NCBI GenBank assembly: GCA_016210245.1
Contig: JACQUR010000150.1
Location: 1 to 7,694, forward strand
Reading direction: 5' to 3'
From: Chloroflexota bacterium
Lineage (GTDB): Bacteria > Chloroflexota > UBA6077 > JACQUR01
Length of the DNA stretch: 7,694 bases
Below are positions 1 to 5,763 of the stretch, piece after piece. The position numbers and the translations under genes are program-made. The number at the start of each line of letters is the position of its first letter. The first letter of the stretch is position 1. The notes under the pieces were generated by a model that ran no database searches, had not been told where the DNA came from, and saw only the letters and a program-made list of their open reading frames with translations.

Positions 1-21
1 GGGAAGGACCTGACTCCTGCT

Positions 22-135
22 CTGTTCCCCATGAAGTGAGGGGTGCTGTCCGAGCCGCGACCGTGAGGGAGCGCGGACCTGTTCCCCGTGAAGTGAGGGG
101 TGGTATCCGAGCCGCGACCGTGAGGGAGCGCGGAC
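22..135. repeat. 57-bp tandem direct repeat, two copies
   Basis: A 57-base unit beginning CTGTTCCCC and ending GCGCGGAC occurs twice head to tail, at 22-78 and 79-135. The copies differ at three positions (31/88, 46/103 and 48/105). The unit contains CGAGCCGCGACCGTGAGG, which recurs inverted at 169-196. Two copies with no spacer do not make a CRISPR array. It looks like a dispersed intergenic repeat that has duplicated locally; its function is unknown. Confidence 0.9.
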
Positions 136-196
136 CCCGGGTCCGCTCATCCTGAGCCTGTCGAAGGACCTCACGGTCGCGGCTCGGATACCACCC
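98..196. repeat. 28-bp perfect inverted repeat with nested hairpin
   Basis: Positions 98-125 (starting GGGTGGTATCCGAG) are the exact reverse complement of 169-196, with 43 bases between the arms. Inside the spacer, CGGACCC (131-137) pairs with GGGTCCG (139-145), and three more pairs (126-128 with 146-148) are possible across a two-base bulge, so a compound hairpin or cruciform could form. The spacer also holds TCCTGAGCCTGTCGAAGGA (150-168), which I recall as a dispersed intergenic repeat of many GC-rich bacteria. It has no terminator-like T run. It could be a non-autonomous mobile repeat or a structured RNA element. Confidence 0.85.
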
Positions 197-219
197 TACG
201 AATCAGGAGTCACCGGGCA

Positions 220-268
220 CCACCGACCACCGATCACTGACCACTGACCACTGACCACTGGCCACTGA
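220..268. repeat. Heptanucleotide tandem repeat (CCACTGA-like, 7 units)
   Basis: Seven consecutive 7-base units run through this stretch: CCACCGA twice, TCACTGA, CCACTGA twice, CCACTGG and CCACTGA. The array ends about 20 bases before the start codon of the following hydrolase gene. Similar heptamer arrays occur between genes in Chloroflexota and cyanobacteria (recalled, not checked here). On the minus strand the array can be read as a repetitive Ser-Gly-Gln-Trp-type peptide, which is a reading artefact and not a protein. Confidence 0.9.
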
Positions 269-287
269 TGGCTGTAGAGGAGCGGGC

Positions 288-1172
288 ATGATCCTGGCCG
301 TGCTGGGCGTCGGGCTGGGCGCCGTGGGGCTGGCGGTAGCGCTCTCCTTTGGCGCCGCACGGGCCTACACCCATCCACCCCGCACACGGCCGACCAGGAC
401 CCCAGCCGACCTGGGGCTGGCCTACGAGGCGACGCGGCTGTGCTGCGCGGACGGGGTGGTGGTACAGGCCTGGTACGTGCCGCCGCGCAACCGGGCGACC
501 ATCATCCTGGTCCACGGCCTGCGCGCCAACCGCGAGCTGATGCTCGACCGGGCGGCGCTCTTGCACGCCCATGGGTTCGGCACGCTGCTCCTGGACTTGC
601 GCGCCCACGGCGAGAGCCAGGGCGGGAGCTGCACCGTGGGCTACCGCGAGGTAGCGGAGGTACAGGCCGCGGTCGAGTACCTGCTGGGCCATCCCACCCA
701 TCGGCCCGAACGGATCGGCATCCTGGGCGAGTCACTGGGCGGGTCCGTAGCGCTGCTGGCCGCGGGCGCGCTGCCCCAGATCCAGGCGGTGGTCGTGGAT
801 AGCACCTTCAGCGCCCTGGACGACCTGGTGGCCGAAGCTTTCGAGAGCCTGGTGCGCCTACCGATCTGGCTGCGGCCGCTGGTGATCGCCTTTGGCGAGT
901 GGCAAGCCGGCATCCGCACGAGCCAGGTGCGGCCCATCGACGCGGCGCGACAGTTGGCACCCCGACCGCTGCTGGTCATCCACGGCGGGCAGGACGAGCT
1001 CTTCCCCGCCCACCATGCCGAGCGGATCTTCGCCGCGGCGCAGGGGCCGTGCGAGCTGTGGCTGGTGCCCGAGGCGGGCCACGGGACCGTCTTCAGCCTG
1101 CGCCCCGAGGAGTACGGCGAACGGGTGGTGGAATTCTACACACGCCATTTGGTAGGACTGAGTCAGGACTGA
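288..1172 (+). CDS. Membrane-anchored alpha/beta hydrolase (serine hydrolase)
   Basis: A 294-residue protein of the alpha/beta hydrolase superfamily, closest in layout to the YqkD/S33-like group that carries an N-terminal anchor. Residues 1-25 are hydrophobic with no charged residue before Arg25, suggesting an uncleaved signal anchor with the catalytic domain outside the membrane. The oxyanion strand is IILVHG (72-77). The nucleophile elbow is GESLGG with Ser149. The acid is probably Asp236 in HGGQDELFP, and the base is His265 in AGHG. The start is supported by AGAGGAG at 276-282, five bases ahead of the ATG. The substrate cannot be told; an ester, thioester or peptide bond is possible. The last five residues (GLSQD) and the stop lie inside the palindrome at 1154-1246, so the original C-terminus may have been replaced. 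The gap to plsX is 88 bases, so co-transcription is possible but interrupted by the palindrome. Confidence 0.9.
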   Translation: MILAVLGVGLGAVGLAVALSFGAARAYTHPPRTRPTRTPADLGLAYEATRLCCADGVVVQAWYVPPRNRATIILVHGLRANRELMLDRAALLHAHGFGTLLLDLRAHGESQGGSCTVGYREVAEVQAAVEYLLGHPTHRPERIGILGESLGGSVALLAAGALPQIQAVVVDSTFSALDDLVAEAFESLVRLPIWLRPLVIAFGEWQAGIRTSQVRPIDAARQLAPRPLLVIHGGQDELFPAHHAERIFAAAQGPCELWLVPEAGHGTVFSLRPEEYGERVVEFYTRHLVGLSQD

Positions 1173-1246
1173 GGACTGAGCGATGAGGACTGAGCGAGGG
1201 CCTCGCTCAGTCCTCATCGCTCAGTCCTCAGTCCTGACTCAGTCCT
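1154..1246. repeat. Perfect 93-bp palindrome of GGACTGA units
   Basis: Positions 1154-1199 are the exact reverse complement of 1201-1246, giving 46-base arms around one central base (G1200). Each arm contains four GGACTGA units in varied spacing. The left arm contains the final codons and TGA stop of the upstream hydrolase. The right arm ends three bases before the GGAG ribosome binding site of plsX. As RNA this would be an extremely stable hairpin, but no T tract follows it, so a standard intrinsic terminator is not indicated. It shares the ACTGA core with the heptamer array at 220-268. Confidence 0.95.
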
Positions 1247-1249
1247 GTT

Positions 1250-1256
1250 GGAGAGG
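1250..1256 (+). promoter_or_regulatory. Ribosome binding site fixing the plsX start
   Basis: GGAGAGG sits just before GTG at 1261, with GGAG seven bases from the start codon. The reading frame is open upstream to an ATG at 1183, but that start would lie inside the palindrome and add 26 repeat-encoded residues. The GTG reading begins with RIALDAMGGDHAP, the conserved PlsX N-terminus, so the GTG is preferred. Confidence 0.85.
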
Positions 1257-1260
1257 AACC

Positions 1261-2304
1261 GTGCGCATTGCGCTCGATGCTATGGGGGGCGACCACGCCC
1301 CCGCGGTCACGGTGGCTGGGGCCGTGGCCGCGGCCCGCAACCTGGGCCTGGAGGTGCTGCTGGTTGGGCGCCTGGCCGAGGTGGAGGCCGAGCTGGCCAA
1401 GCACCACACCCAGGGCCTGAGCCTGTCCGTCGTGCCCGCCAGCCAGGTGGTGGAGATGGCTGAGCACCCGGCCGAGGCGGTGCGGGGCAAGCCCGACGCC
1501 TCGATCGTCGTCGGCCTCAAGCTGGTCCAGCAGAGCCGAGCGCAGGCCTTCGTCTCGGCCGGCAACACCGGCGCAGGCATGGCCGCGGCGCTCCTGCAGC
1601 TCAAGCGCATCTCGGGCATCGAGCGGCCGGCCCTGGGGGTGGTGCTGCCCAGCCAGCGGGGGCCGGTCTGCCTGATCGACGGCGGCGCCAATGTCGATGT
1701 CAGGCCGCCGTGGCTGGCGCAGTTCGGGCTCATGGGCTCGATCTACATGGAGCGCGTCTTCGGCCTCCAGCGGCCTCGAGTGGCGACGCTGAGCATCGGC
1801 GAGGAAACCACCAAGGGCAACCAGCTCGTGCTGGCCGCCCAGCCGCTGCTGCGCGAGCTGCCGATCAACTACGTGGGCAACGTGGAGGGCAAGGACATTC
1901 CGGCCGGCCTGGCCGACGTGGTGGTGTGCGACGGGTTCGTCGGCAACGTGGCGCTCAAGCTGGCCGAGGGCGTGGCCAGCATGATCGTGAGCATCCTGCG
2001 CGAGGAGATCAAGGCGGGGCTCCTCTCCTCACTGGCGGGCCTGCTGCTGCGCCCCGTCTTCCAGCGGGTGCGGCGGCGTATCGACTACGCCGAGTATGGC
2101 GGCGCGCCGCTGCTCGGCGTGAATGGGGTATGCATCATCGCCCACGGCCGCTCGAACGCCCGGGCTATCGAGAGCGCGCTGCGGGTCGCCGCCCGGGCGG
2201 CCGAGCAGGATTTGGTGGGCCACATCTCACGCGGGCTCCAGCAGACCCTGGTCCGCCAGCCGGTCGGCGACGGGCGCCAGGTCAGCGACGAGCCCGGGGA
2301 ATAA
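1261..2304 (+). CDS. plsX: Phosphate acyltransferase PlsX
   Basis: A 347-residue PlsX, the enzyme that converts acyl-acyl-carrier-protein and phosphate to acyl-phosphate, which PlsY then uses to acylate glycerol-3-phosphate in the first step of phospholipid synthesis. It is a peripheral, membrane-associated soluble protein. Family signatures are all present: MGGDHAP (8-14), SAGNTGA (99-105), IDGGAN (139-144), GEETTKGN (180-187), VEGKDI (208-213), CDGFVGNVALK (223-233) and EYGGAPLLGVNG (278-289). The length is usual for the family; the last 15 or so residues (after about 332) are a polar tail beyond the conserved fold. Start is GTG. The next gene starts four bases after the stop, so the two are almost certainly co-transcribed. 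The usual fatty-acid neighbours (fabH, fabD, acpP) are absent from the window. Confidence 0.97.
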   Translation: MRIALDAMGGDHAPAVTVAGAVAAARNLGLEVLLVGRLAEVEAELAKHHTQGLSLSVVPASQVVEMAEHPAEAVRGKPDASIVVGLKLVQQSRAQAFVSAGNTGAGMAAALLQLKRISGIERPALGVVLPSQRGPVCLIDGGANVDVRPPWLAQFGLMGSIYMERVFGLQRPRVATLSIGEETTKGNQLVLAAQPLLRELPINYVGNVEGKDIPAGLADVVVCDGFVGNVALKLAEGVASMIVSILREEIKAGLLSSLAGLLLRPVFQRVRRRIDYAEYGGAPLLGVNGVCIIAHGRSNARAIESALRVAARAAEQDLVGHISRGLQQTLVRQPVGDGRQVSDEPGE

Positions 2305-2308
2305 CGCC

Positions 2309-2686
2309 ATGGCTCACGACCCTAACTATAGCCGCGAGCAATTCGAGCGCGACCTCGACCAGGCGCTGCGCCAGGCCGGGGCGGATAAACTGCCTCCTGC
2401 CAGGAGGCGATGGCGCTCGGCGGGCCTGGCGCTGGACCTGCGTCCCGCTTCACCTGGACAGGTCATGCTTGCCGGCGGGATCCTGGTGGCGCTGCAGTGG
2501 CTCGGCCTGGCCTTTTTCCTGCACGGGCTAGCCGGCACCCTTGGCCTGGCGCTGCTGGGCTTCGGCTTCCTCGGCTGGCTCCTGCGTCCCCGCCGCCACG
2601 AGGCCTACTGGCGCGGCCGGCGGATCGAGTGGGACGAGGGACCGACCTGGCTGGAGCGGCTCTATTACTGCTTCTACCGCCACTGA
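2309..2686 (+). CDS. Small two-helix membrane protein, function unknown
   Basis: I do not recognise a named family. The 125-residue protein has a charged, probably cytoplasmic N-terminus (1-49) that includes an acidic/basic helix around EQFERDLDQALRQ (10-22). Two hydrophobic segments follow at about 51-71 and 73-92, separated by a very short turn, giving a helical hairpin. The C-terminus is basic and aromatic (RPRRHEAYWRGRRIEW, then YYCFYRH at the end) and is probably also cytoplasmic. GGGGA at 2296-2300 lies eight bases before the ATG. The gene begins four bases after plsX and overlaps the GH2 start by one base, so it is the middle gene of a tight transcriptional unit. The position next to plsX makes a membrane-related role plausible, but this is only inference. 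Confidence 0.85.
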   Translation: MAHDPNYSREQFERDLDQALRQAGADKLPPARRRWRSAGLALDLRPASPGQVMLAGGILVALQWLGLAFFLHGLAGTLGLALLGFGFLGWLLRPRRHEAYWRGRRIEWDEGPTWLERLYYCFYRH

Positions 2687-5439
2687 TGGAGCAGTTTTCA
2701 CCCTTGCCACCCGCGCTCGACCTCGGGGGCGAGTGGCAGTTCAGCCCCGACGGCCGGAGCTGGGGCGCCATCACCGTGCCGGGCTGCTGGGAGGCCCAGG
2801 GCTACCCCGCCAGCCTGGAGGGGCCGGTGGTGTACCAGCGGCGCTTTGCGGTTCCCGAGACCTGGCAGGGCCAGCAGGCGAGTCTGCGCTTTGGCGCGGC
2901 CAGCTACCAGGCCCGAGTCTGGCTCAATGGCCGCTACCTGGGCCGGCACCAGGGCATGTGGGACAGCTTCGCCCTCGCAGCCACGCCCTGGCTGCGCGTG
3001 GGCAGCGAGAACGAGCTGCGGGTGGAGGTGGTCAAGCCCGGACACCGCTTTCCCTGGCAGGACACGCTGGCCGGCTTCGTACCCGAGGTGGCGATGCCCT
3101 TCGGCGGCCTGTGGCAGCCGGTGGAGCTGCGCCCCCACGGCGACCTGGTCCTCGGGCGGCCGTGGGTGCGAGCCAACCTCCGCGGCGCCGCGGTCGCCAA
3201 CGTGGAGGTGCAGCACCTGGGCGCCGCGCCGTGCGAGGCCGAGCTGGAGGCCGAGGTGTTCGATCCGTCGGGCAGCCCGGTCGCCCAGGTGGGGCAGCGC
3301 CTGTCGCTCTCCCCGGGGCAGCGCGAGGTGCGCCTGCCCTTCCAGTTGCGCGACCCGCTGCTCTGGGAGCCCGAGGCGCCGCACCGCTACCTGCTCCGCC
3401 TCCGGCTCTCAGTGGGCGGGGTCGTGCGCACCTCGGCCGAGCGCCCCTTTGGCGTGCGCGAGCTTCGGGCCCGAGGCCACCAGGTGTGGCTGAACGGCCG
3501 CCCGGTCCTGCTGCGCGGCGTGCTGCACTGGGGCTTCTACCCGCGTACCATCGCGCCCACCCCCACCGAGGCCGAGCTGCGCGACGAGCTGAGCCGGGTG
3601 CGAGCCCTCGGCTTCAACCTGGTCAAGCACTGCCTGTTCGTGCCGCCCGAGACGTACCAGGACCTGGCCGACGAGGTGGGCATGCTGCTGTGGCAGGAGC
3701 TGCCCCTCTGGCCGCCCACGGTGTCCCCGGCGCAGCGCCGCCGGGCGCTGCAGCAGTACCCGATCCTGGTTGGCCAGCGGCGCGGCCACCCCTCGCTCGT
3801 GCTCTACACCCTGGGCTGCGAGCTGAACTCGAGCGCCGATGCTCCGTTCCTGCGGCGGCTCTATCGCTCGGTCAAGCGCCTGGCCCCGGACACCCTGGTG
3901 CGCGACAACAGCGGCTCGGGCGAGTGCTACGGTGGCCTGCTGGTGGACTTCGCCGACTTCTACGACTACCACCTCTACGCCCAGCCGGAGCACCTGGGCC
4001 CGCTGATGGACGCCTTTGCCGCTCCCTGGCGCCGCACCCGGCCGTGGCTGTTCGGTGAGTTCCTGGACTCGGACACCTTCCGAAGCGTCACCAGGCTGCG
4101 CGACCAGCTCGGGGCGGGCGAGGACTGGTGGCTGAGCCACGACCTGGACCGCAATCCCCTGGCCGAGCGGCAGGCGCTGCTGGACCAGCCGCGGCGCCTG
4201 CAGGCTGTGGAGCTCCCGTGCGACGAGGCTGAGCTCGAGCGACGCTCGTTCGCCCGCAGCCTGGTCCTGCGCAAGCAGGTGCTCGAGCTGGTGCGCCGCT
4301 ACCCGAGCCTGTCCGGCTACGTGGTCACCACGCTGCGCGACGTGCCGCTCTGGGCCGCCGGCCTGTTCGATGACCTCGGGCGCGCGAAGTGGTCGCCCGA
4401 GGAGCTGGCCGCCTTCAACGCGGACACGGTGGTGCTGCTGTGCCCGCCGCCGAGGCGGAGCTGGATCGCGGGCGGCGATCGCCTGGTAGCCGGCGAGACC
4501 TACTGCGCCTGGGGCGGTGGGCGGGTGTGGCGGCCGCTGGTGGTCTCGCACTTCGGCCGAGGGGTGCTGCGGGCCGCGCTGCGCTGGCGGGTGGAGGACG
4601 AGCGCGGGACGGTGGTAGCGGAGGGCGAGCCGCGGCGGGTGCGGCTGCAGGCCGGCGTGGTGCAGGAGATGGGGGTGCTCGACTTCCAGGCCCCGGAGGT
4701 GGCGGCCCCGCGACGGCTGGCGGTGCATGCCTGGCTGGACGGCCACGAGCCACCGGTCCGCAACGCCTGGCCGCTCTGGCTGTTTCCCCGTGGACACCGG
4801 CGGGCAGAGACGCCCGCCCCATCGGTAGAGACGCCCGCCCCACCAGGCAGGAGCGCCCCCTCCACCGGGGTCCGGCTCCACGATCCCGGCGGGCGCCTGG
4901 CGGGGTTGGCAGAGCGCTTCGCCACGCCGGACAGGGCCGAGGGGGGCGAGGTGCTGGTGGCCTCCTGCGCCGACGAGGTGGTGCTGGAGCACGTGCGGCA
5001 GGGGGGACGAGCACTGGTGTTGCAGTCGGGCGCGGGCCTCCTCCCGATCCGCCGCCTGCCGTTCTGGCGCGAGGGGCTGCCGCTGATCTTCCCCCACCCG
5101 GCCCTGGCAGCCTTCCCCCACGACGGCTACGCCGATCTTGCCTGGGAGAGCCTGGCCACCGACCAGGCGGTGGACAGCCCGCGCCTGAGCGCAGCGCTGG
5201 AGGGCGCAACCGAGCACCGGCCCATCGTGCATCGCCTGGATCTGCGCGACTTCAGCCCGGCCGACTACGCGGGCGAGCTGCGGCTGGGGCAGGGACGGCT
5301 GGTCTACACCACCCTCGCCTTCGAGCACGCGGCTTCCCCCGAGTGGGGCCTGGAGCGCTGCCCCTTTGCCTCGTTTCTGCTGGACCAGTTAGTGGGCTGG
5401 CTGGCACCGTATAGTGGCCCCGTAAAACTGGACAGTTGA
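2686..5439 (+). CDS. Glycoside hydrolase family 2 protein
   Basis: A 917-residue GH2-type enzyme (beta-galactosidase, beta-glucuronidase and beta-mannosidase superfamily). There is no signal peptide, so it should be cytoplasmic. Domains in order: sugar-binding jelly roll (about 10-155, with WLNGRYLGRHQGMWDSF); immunoglobulin-like sandwich (about 155-265); TIM barrel (about 270-600, with LLRGVLHWGFYP and RRGHPSLVLYTLGCELN); a further beta-rich domain (about 600-700); a Pro/Glu/Thr linker (about 704-730); and a C-terminal Rossmann-like domain (about 731-908, with HVRQGGRALVLQSG). The acid/base should be Glu379 and the nucleophile Glu458 (LFGEF). The residue before Glu379 is Cys, where Asn is the clan norm, so specificity is uncertain. 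The start overlaps the previous stop (TGATG) and no ribosome binding site is visible, suggesting translational coupling. The last eight residues (about 910-917) and the stop come from the left end of the adjacent IS, so the native tail is lost or altered. Confidence 0.9.
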   Translation: MEQFSPLPPALDLGGEWQFSPDGRSWGAITVPGCWEAQGYPASLEGPVVYQRRFAVPETWQGQQASLRFGAASYQARVWLNGRYLGRHQGMWDSFALAATPWLRVGSENELRVEVVKPGHRFPWQDTLAGFVPEVAMPFGGLWQPVELRPHGDLVLGRPWVRANLRGAAVANVEVQHLGAAPCEAELEAEVFDPSGSPVAQVGQRLSLSPGQREVRLPFQLRDPLLWEPEAPHRYLLRLRLSVGGVVRTSAERPFGVRELRARGHQVWLNGRPVLLRGVLHWGFYPRTIAPTPTEAELRDELSRVRALGFNLVKHCLFVPPETYQDLADEVGMLLWQELPLWPPTVSPAQRRRALQQYPILVGQRRGHPSLVLYTLGCELNSSADAPFLRRLYRSVKRLAPDTLVRDNSGSGECYGGLLVDFADFYDYHLYAQPEHLGPLMDAFAAPWRRTRPWLFGEFLDSDTFRSVTRLRDQLGAGEDWWLSHDLDRNPLAERQALLDQPRRLQAVELPCDEAELERRSFARSLVLRKQVLELVRRYPSLSGYVVTTLRDVPLWAAGLFDDLGRAKWSPEELAAFNADTVVLLCPPPRRSWIAGGDRLVAGETYCAWGGGRVWRPLVVSHFGRGVLRAALRWRVEDERGTVVAEGEPRRVRLQAGVVQEMGVLDFQAPEVAAPRRLAVHAWLDGHEPPVRNAWPLWLFPRGHRRAETPAPSVETPAPPGRSAPSTGVRLHDPGGRLAGLAERFATPDRAEGGEVLVASCADEVVLEHVRQGGRALVLQSGAGLLPIRRLPFWREGLPLIFPHPALAAFPHDGYADLAWESLATDQAVDSPRLSAALEGATEHRPIVHRLDLRDFSPADYAGELRLGQGRLVYTTLAFEHAASPEWGLERCPFASFLLDQLVGWLAPYSGPVKLDS
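4804..4845 (+). repeat. In-frame 21-bp tandem repeat encoding the GH2 linker
   Basis: Two 21-base units sit at 4804-4824 and 4825-4845. They share a perfect 16-base core, AGAGACGCCCGCCCCA, at 4806-4821 and 4827-4842. The units translate as AETPAPS and VETPAPP, a flexible proline-rich linker between domains. Just upstream, GGCGGGC pairs with GCCCGCC across AGAGAC, making a small hairpin. The core resembles GTAGAGACG-type repeats that I recall from intergenic DNA of cyanobacteria and Chloroflexota. A period of seven codons preserves the frame. Confidence 0.85.
5415..5439 (+). repeat. Putative left terminal sequence of the IS
   Basis: The sequence TGGCCCCGTAAAACTGGACA, then GTTGA, has the look of an IS3-family terminal repeat: TG at the tip, followed by a C run and an A/T-rich patch with TGGACA. 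Its last three bases are the TGA stop of the GH2 gene. Support is by position and style only, since no partner repeat was found. Confidence 0.55.
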
Positions 5440-5469
5440 CGAGGGCAAAATAAGGTGGGTCAAGCAAGC

Positions 5470-5763
5470 ATGAGGAAGCGCTACACGACTAGCTTCAAGG
5501 CCGAGGTTGTCCAGGAGGTCTTGAAGGAGGACAAGCTGATCACGCAGATCGCCTCGGCCCACGGGATCCACCCGAATCTGATCAGCGAGTGGAAAGCAGC
5601 GGCGCTCAAGGAGCTGCCGAGCCTGTTCGAGAAAGAGCGCTCCGAGCTGGCCAAAGAGCGAGCCGCGCACGAGAAACAGGTGAACGAGCTGTACGCCGAG
5701 ATTGGGCGGCTGACCACGCAGGTGGCCTGGCTCAAAAAAAAATCTGGCATCGACCATGAGTAG
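5470..5763 (+). CDS. IS3-family transposase OrfA
   Basis: A 97-residue OrfA, the DNA-binding part of an IS3-family transposase that recognises the element's ends. The N-terminus MRKRYTTSFKAEVVQEV with IASAHGIHPNLISEWK (27-42) is the HTH_8-type (transposase_8) helix-turn-helix. Residues about 60-91 (including LYAEIGRL and WLKKK) form a leucine-zipper-like coiled coil used for oligomerisation. The frame is open back to a GTG at 5455, but the ATG at 5470 gives the typical family start; AAGGTG at 5452-5457 may be its ribosome binding site. The gene is intact. Its end overlaps the orfB start by eight bases, and the KKK near its C-terminus is encoded by the run of nine A. Confidence 0.92.
   Translation: MRKRYTTSFKAEVVQEVLKEDKLITQIASAHGIHPNLISEWKAAALKELPSLFEKERSELAKERAAHEKQVNELYAEIGRLTTQVAWLKKKSGIDHE
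5734..5742 (+). other. A9 slippery run at the orfA/orfB junction
   Basis: Nine consecutive A encode Lys-Lys-Lys near the end of orfA. IS3-family elements commonly use an A-rich slippery site here to make an OrfAB fusion by -1 ribosomal frameshifting. In this copy orfB lies in the +1 (equivalently -2) frame relative to orfA. A -1 shift reaches a TGA at 5757-5759 after a few codons. Loss of one A in the transcript (A8) would join orfA directly to the orfB frame, so transcriptional slippage is the more consistent route. This is inference from the frames. Confidence 0.55.

Noticed and set aside
22..196. Possible CRISPR array
   Set aside because: There are only two tandem copies with no spacers, one inverted partial copy, and no cas genes.
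196..701. Minus-strand frames reading Ser-Gly-Gln-Trp-like repeats
   Set aside because: The repetitive peptides come from the heptamer array at 220-268, and the rest is antisense to the hydrolase gene.
1154..1246. Intrinsic terminator after the hydrolase gene
   Set aside because: The stem is far longer than a usual terminator, is built of repeats, and is followed by GTTGGAGAGG with no T run.
1183..1260. Longer plsX start at ATG 1183
   Set aside because: It would add residues encoded only by the palindrome. The GTG at 1261 has a good ribosome binding site and gives the conserved PlsX N-terminus.
2541..4058. A 505-residue open frame on the plus strand in another frame of the GH2 gene
   Set aside because: It has Ala/Gly/Arg/Pro low-complexity composition and no domain; it is a frame shadow caused by high GC.
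3409..5328. A 639-residue open frame on the minus strand opposite the GH2 gene
   Set aside because: It has no recognisable motifs, is rich in Arg, Gln, His and Pro as expected for an antisense reading of GC-rich DNA, and lies fully under a gene with clear GH2 domains.
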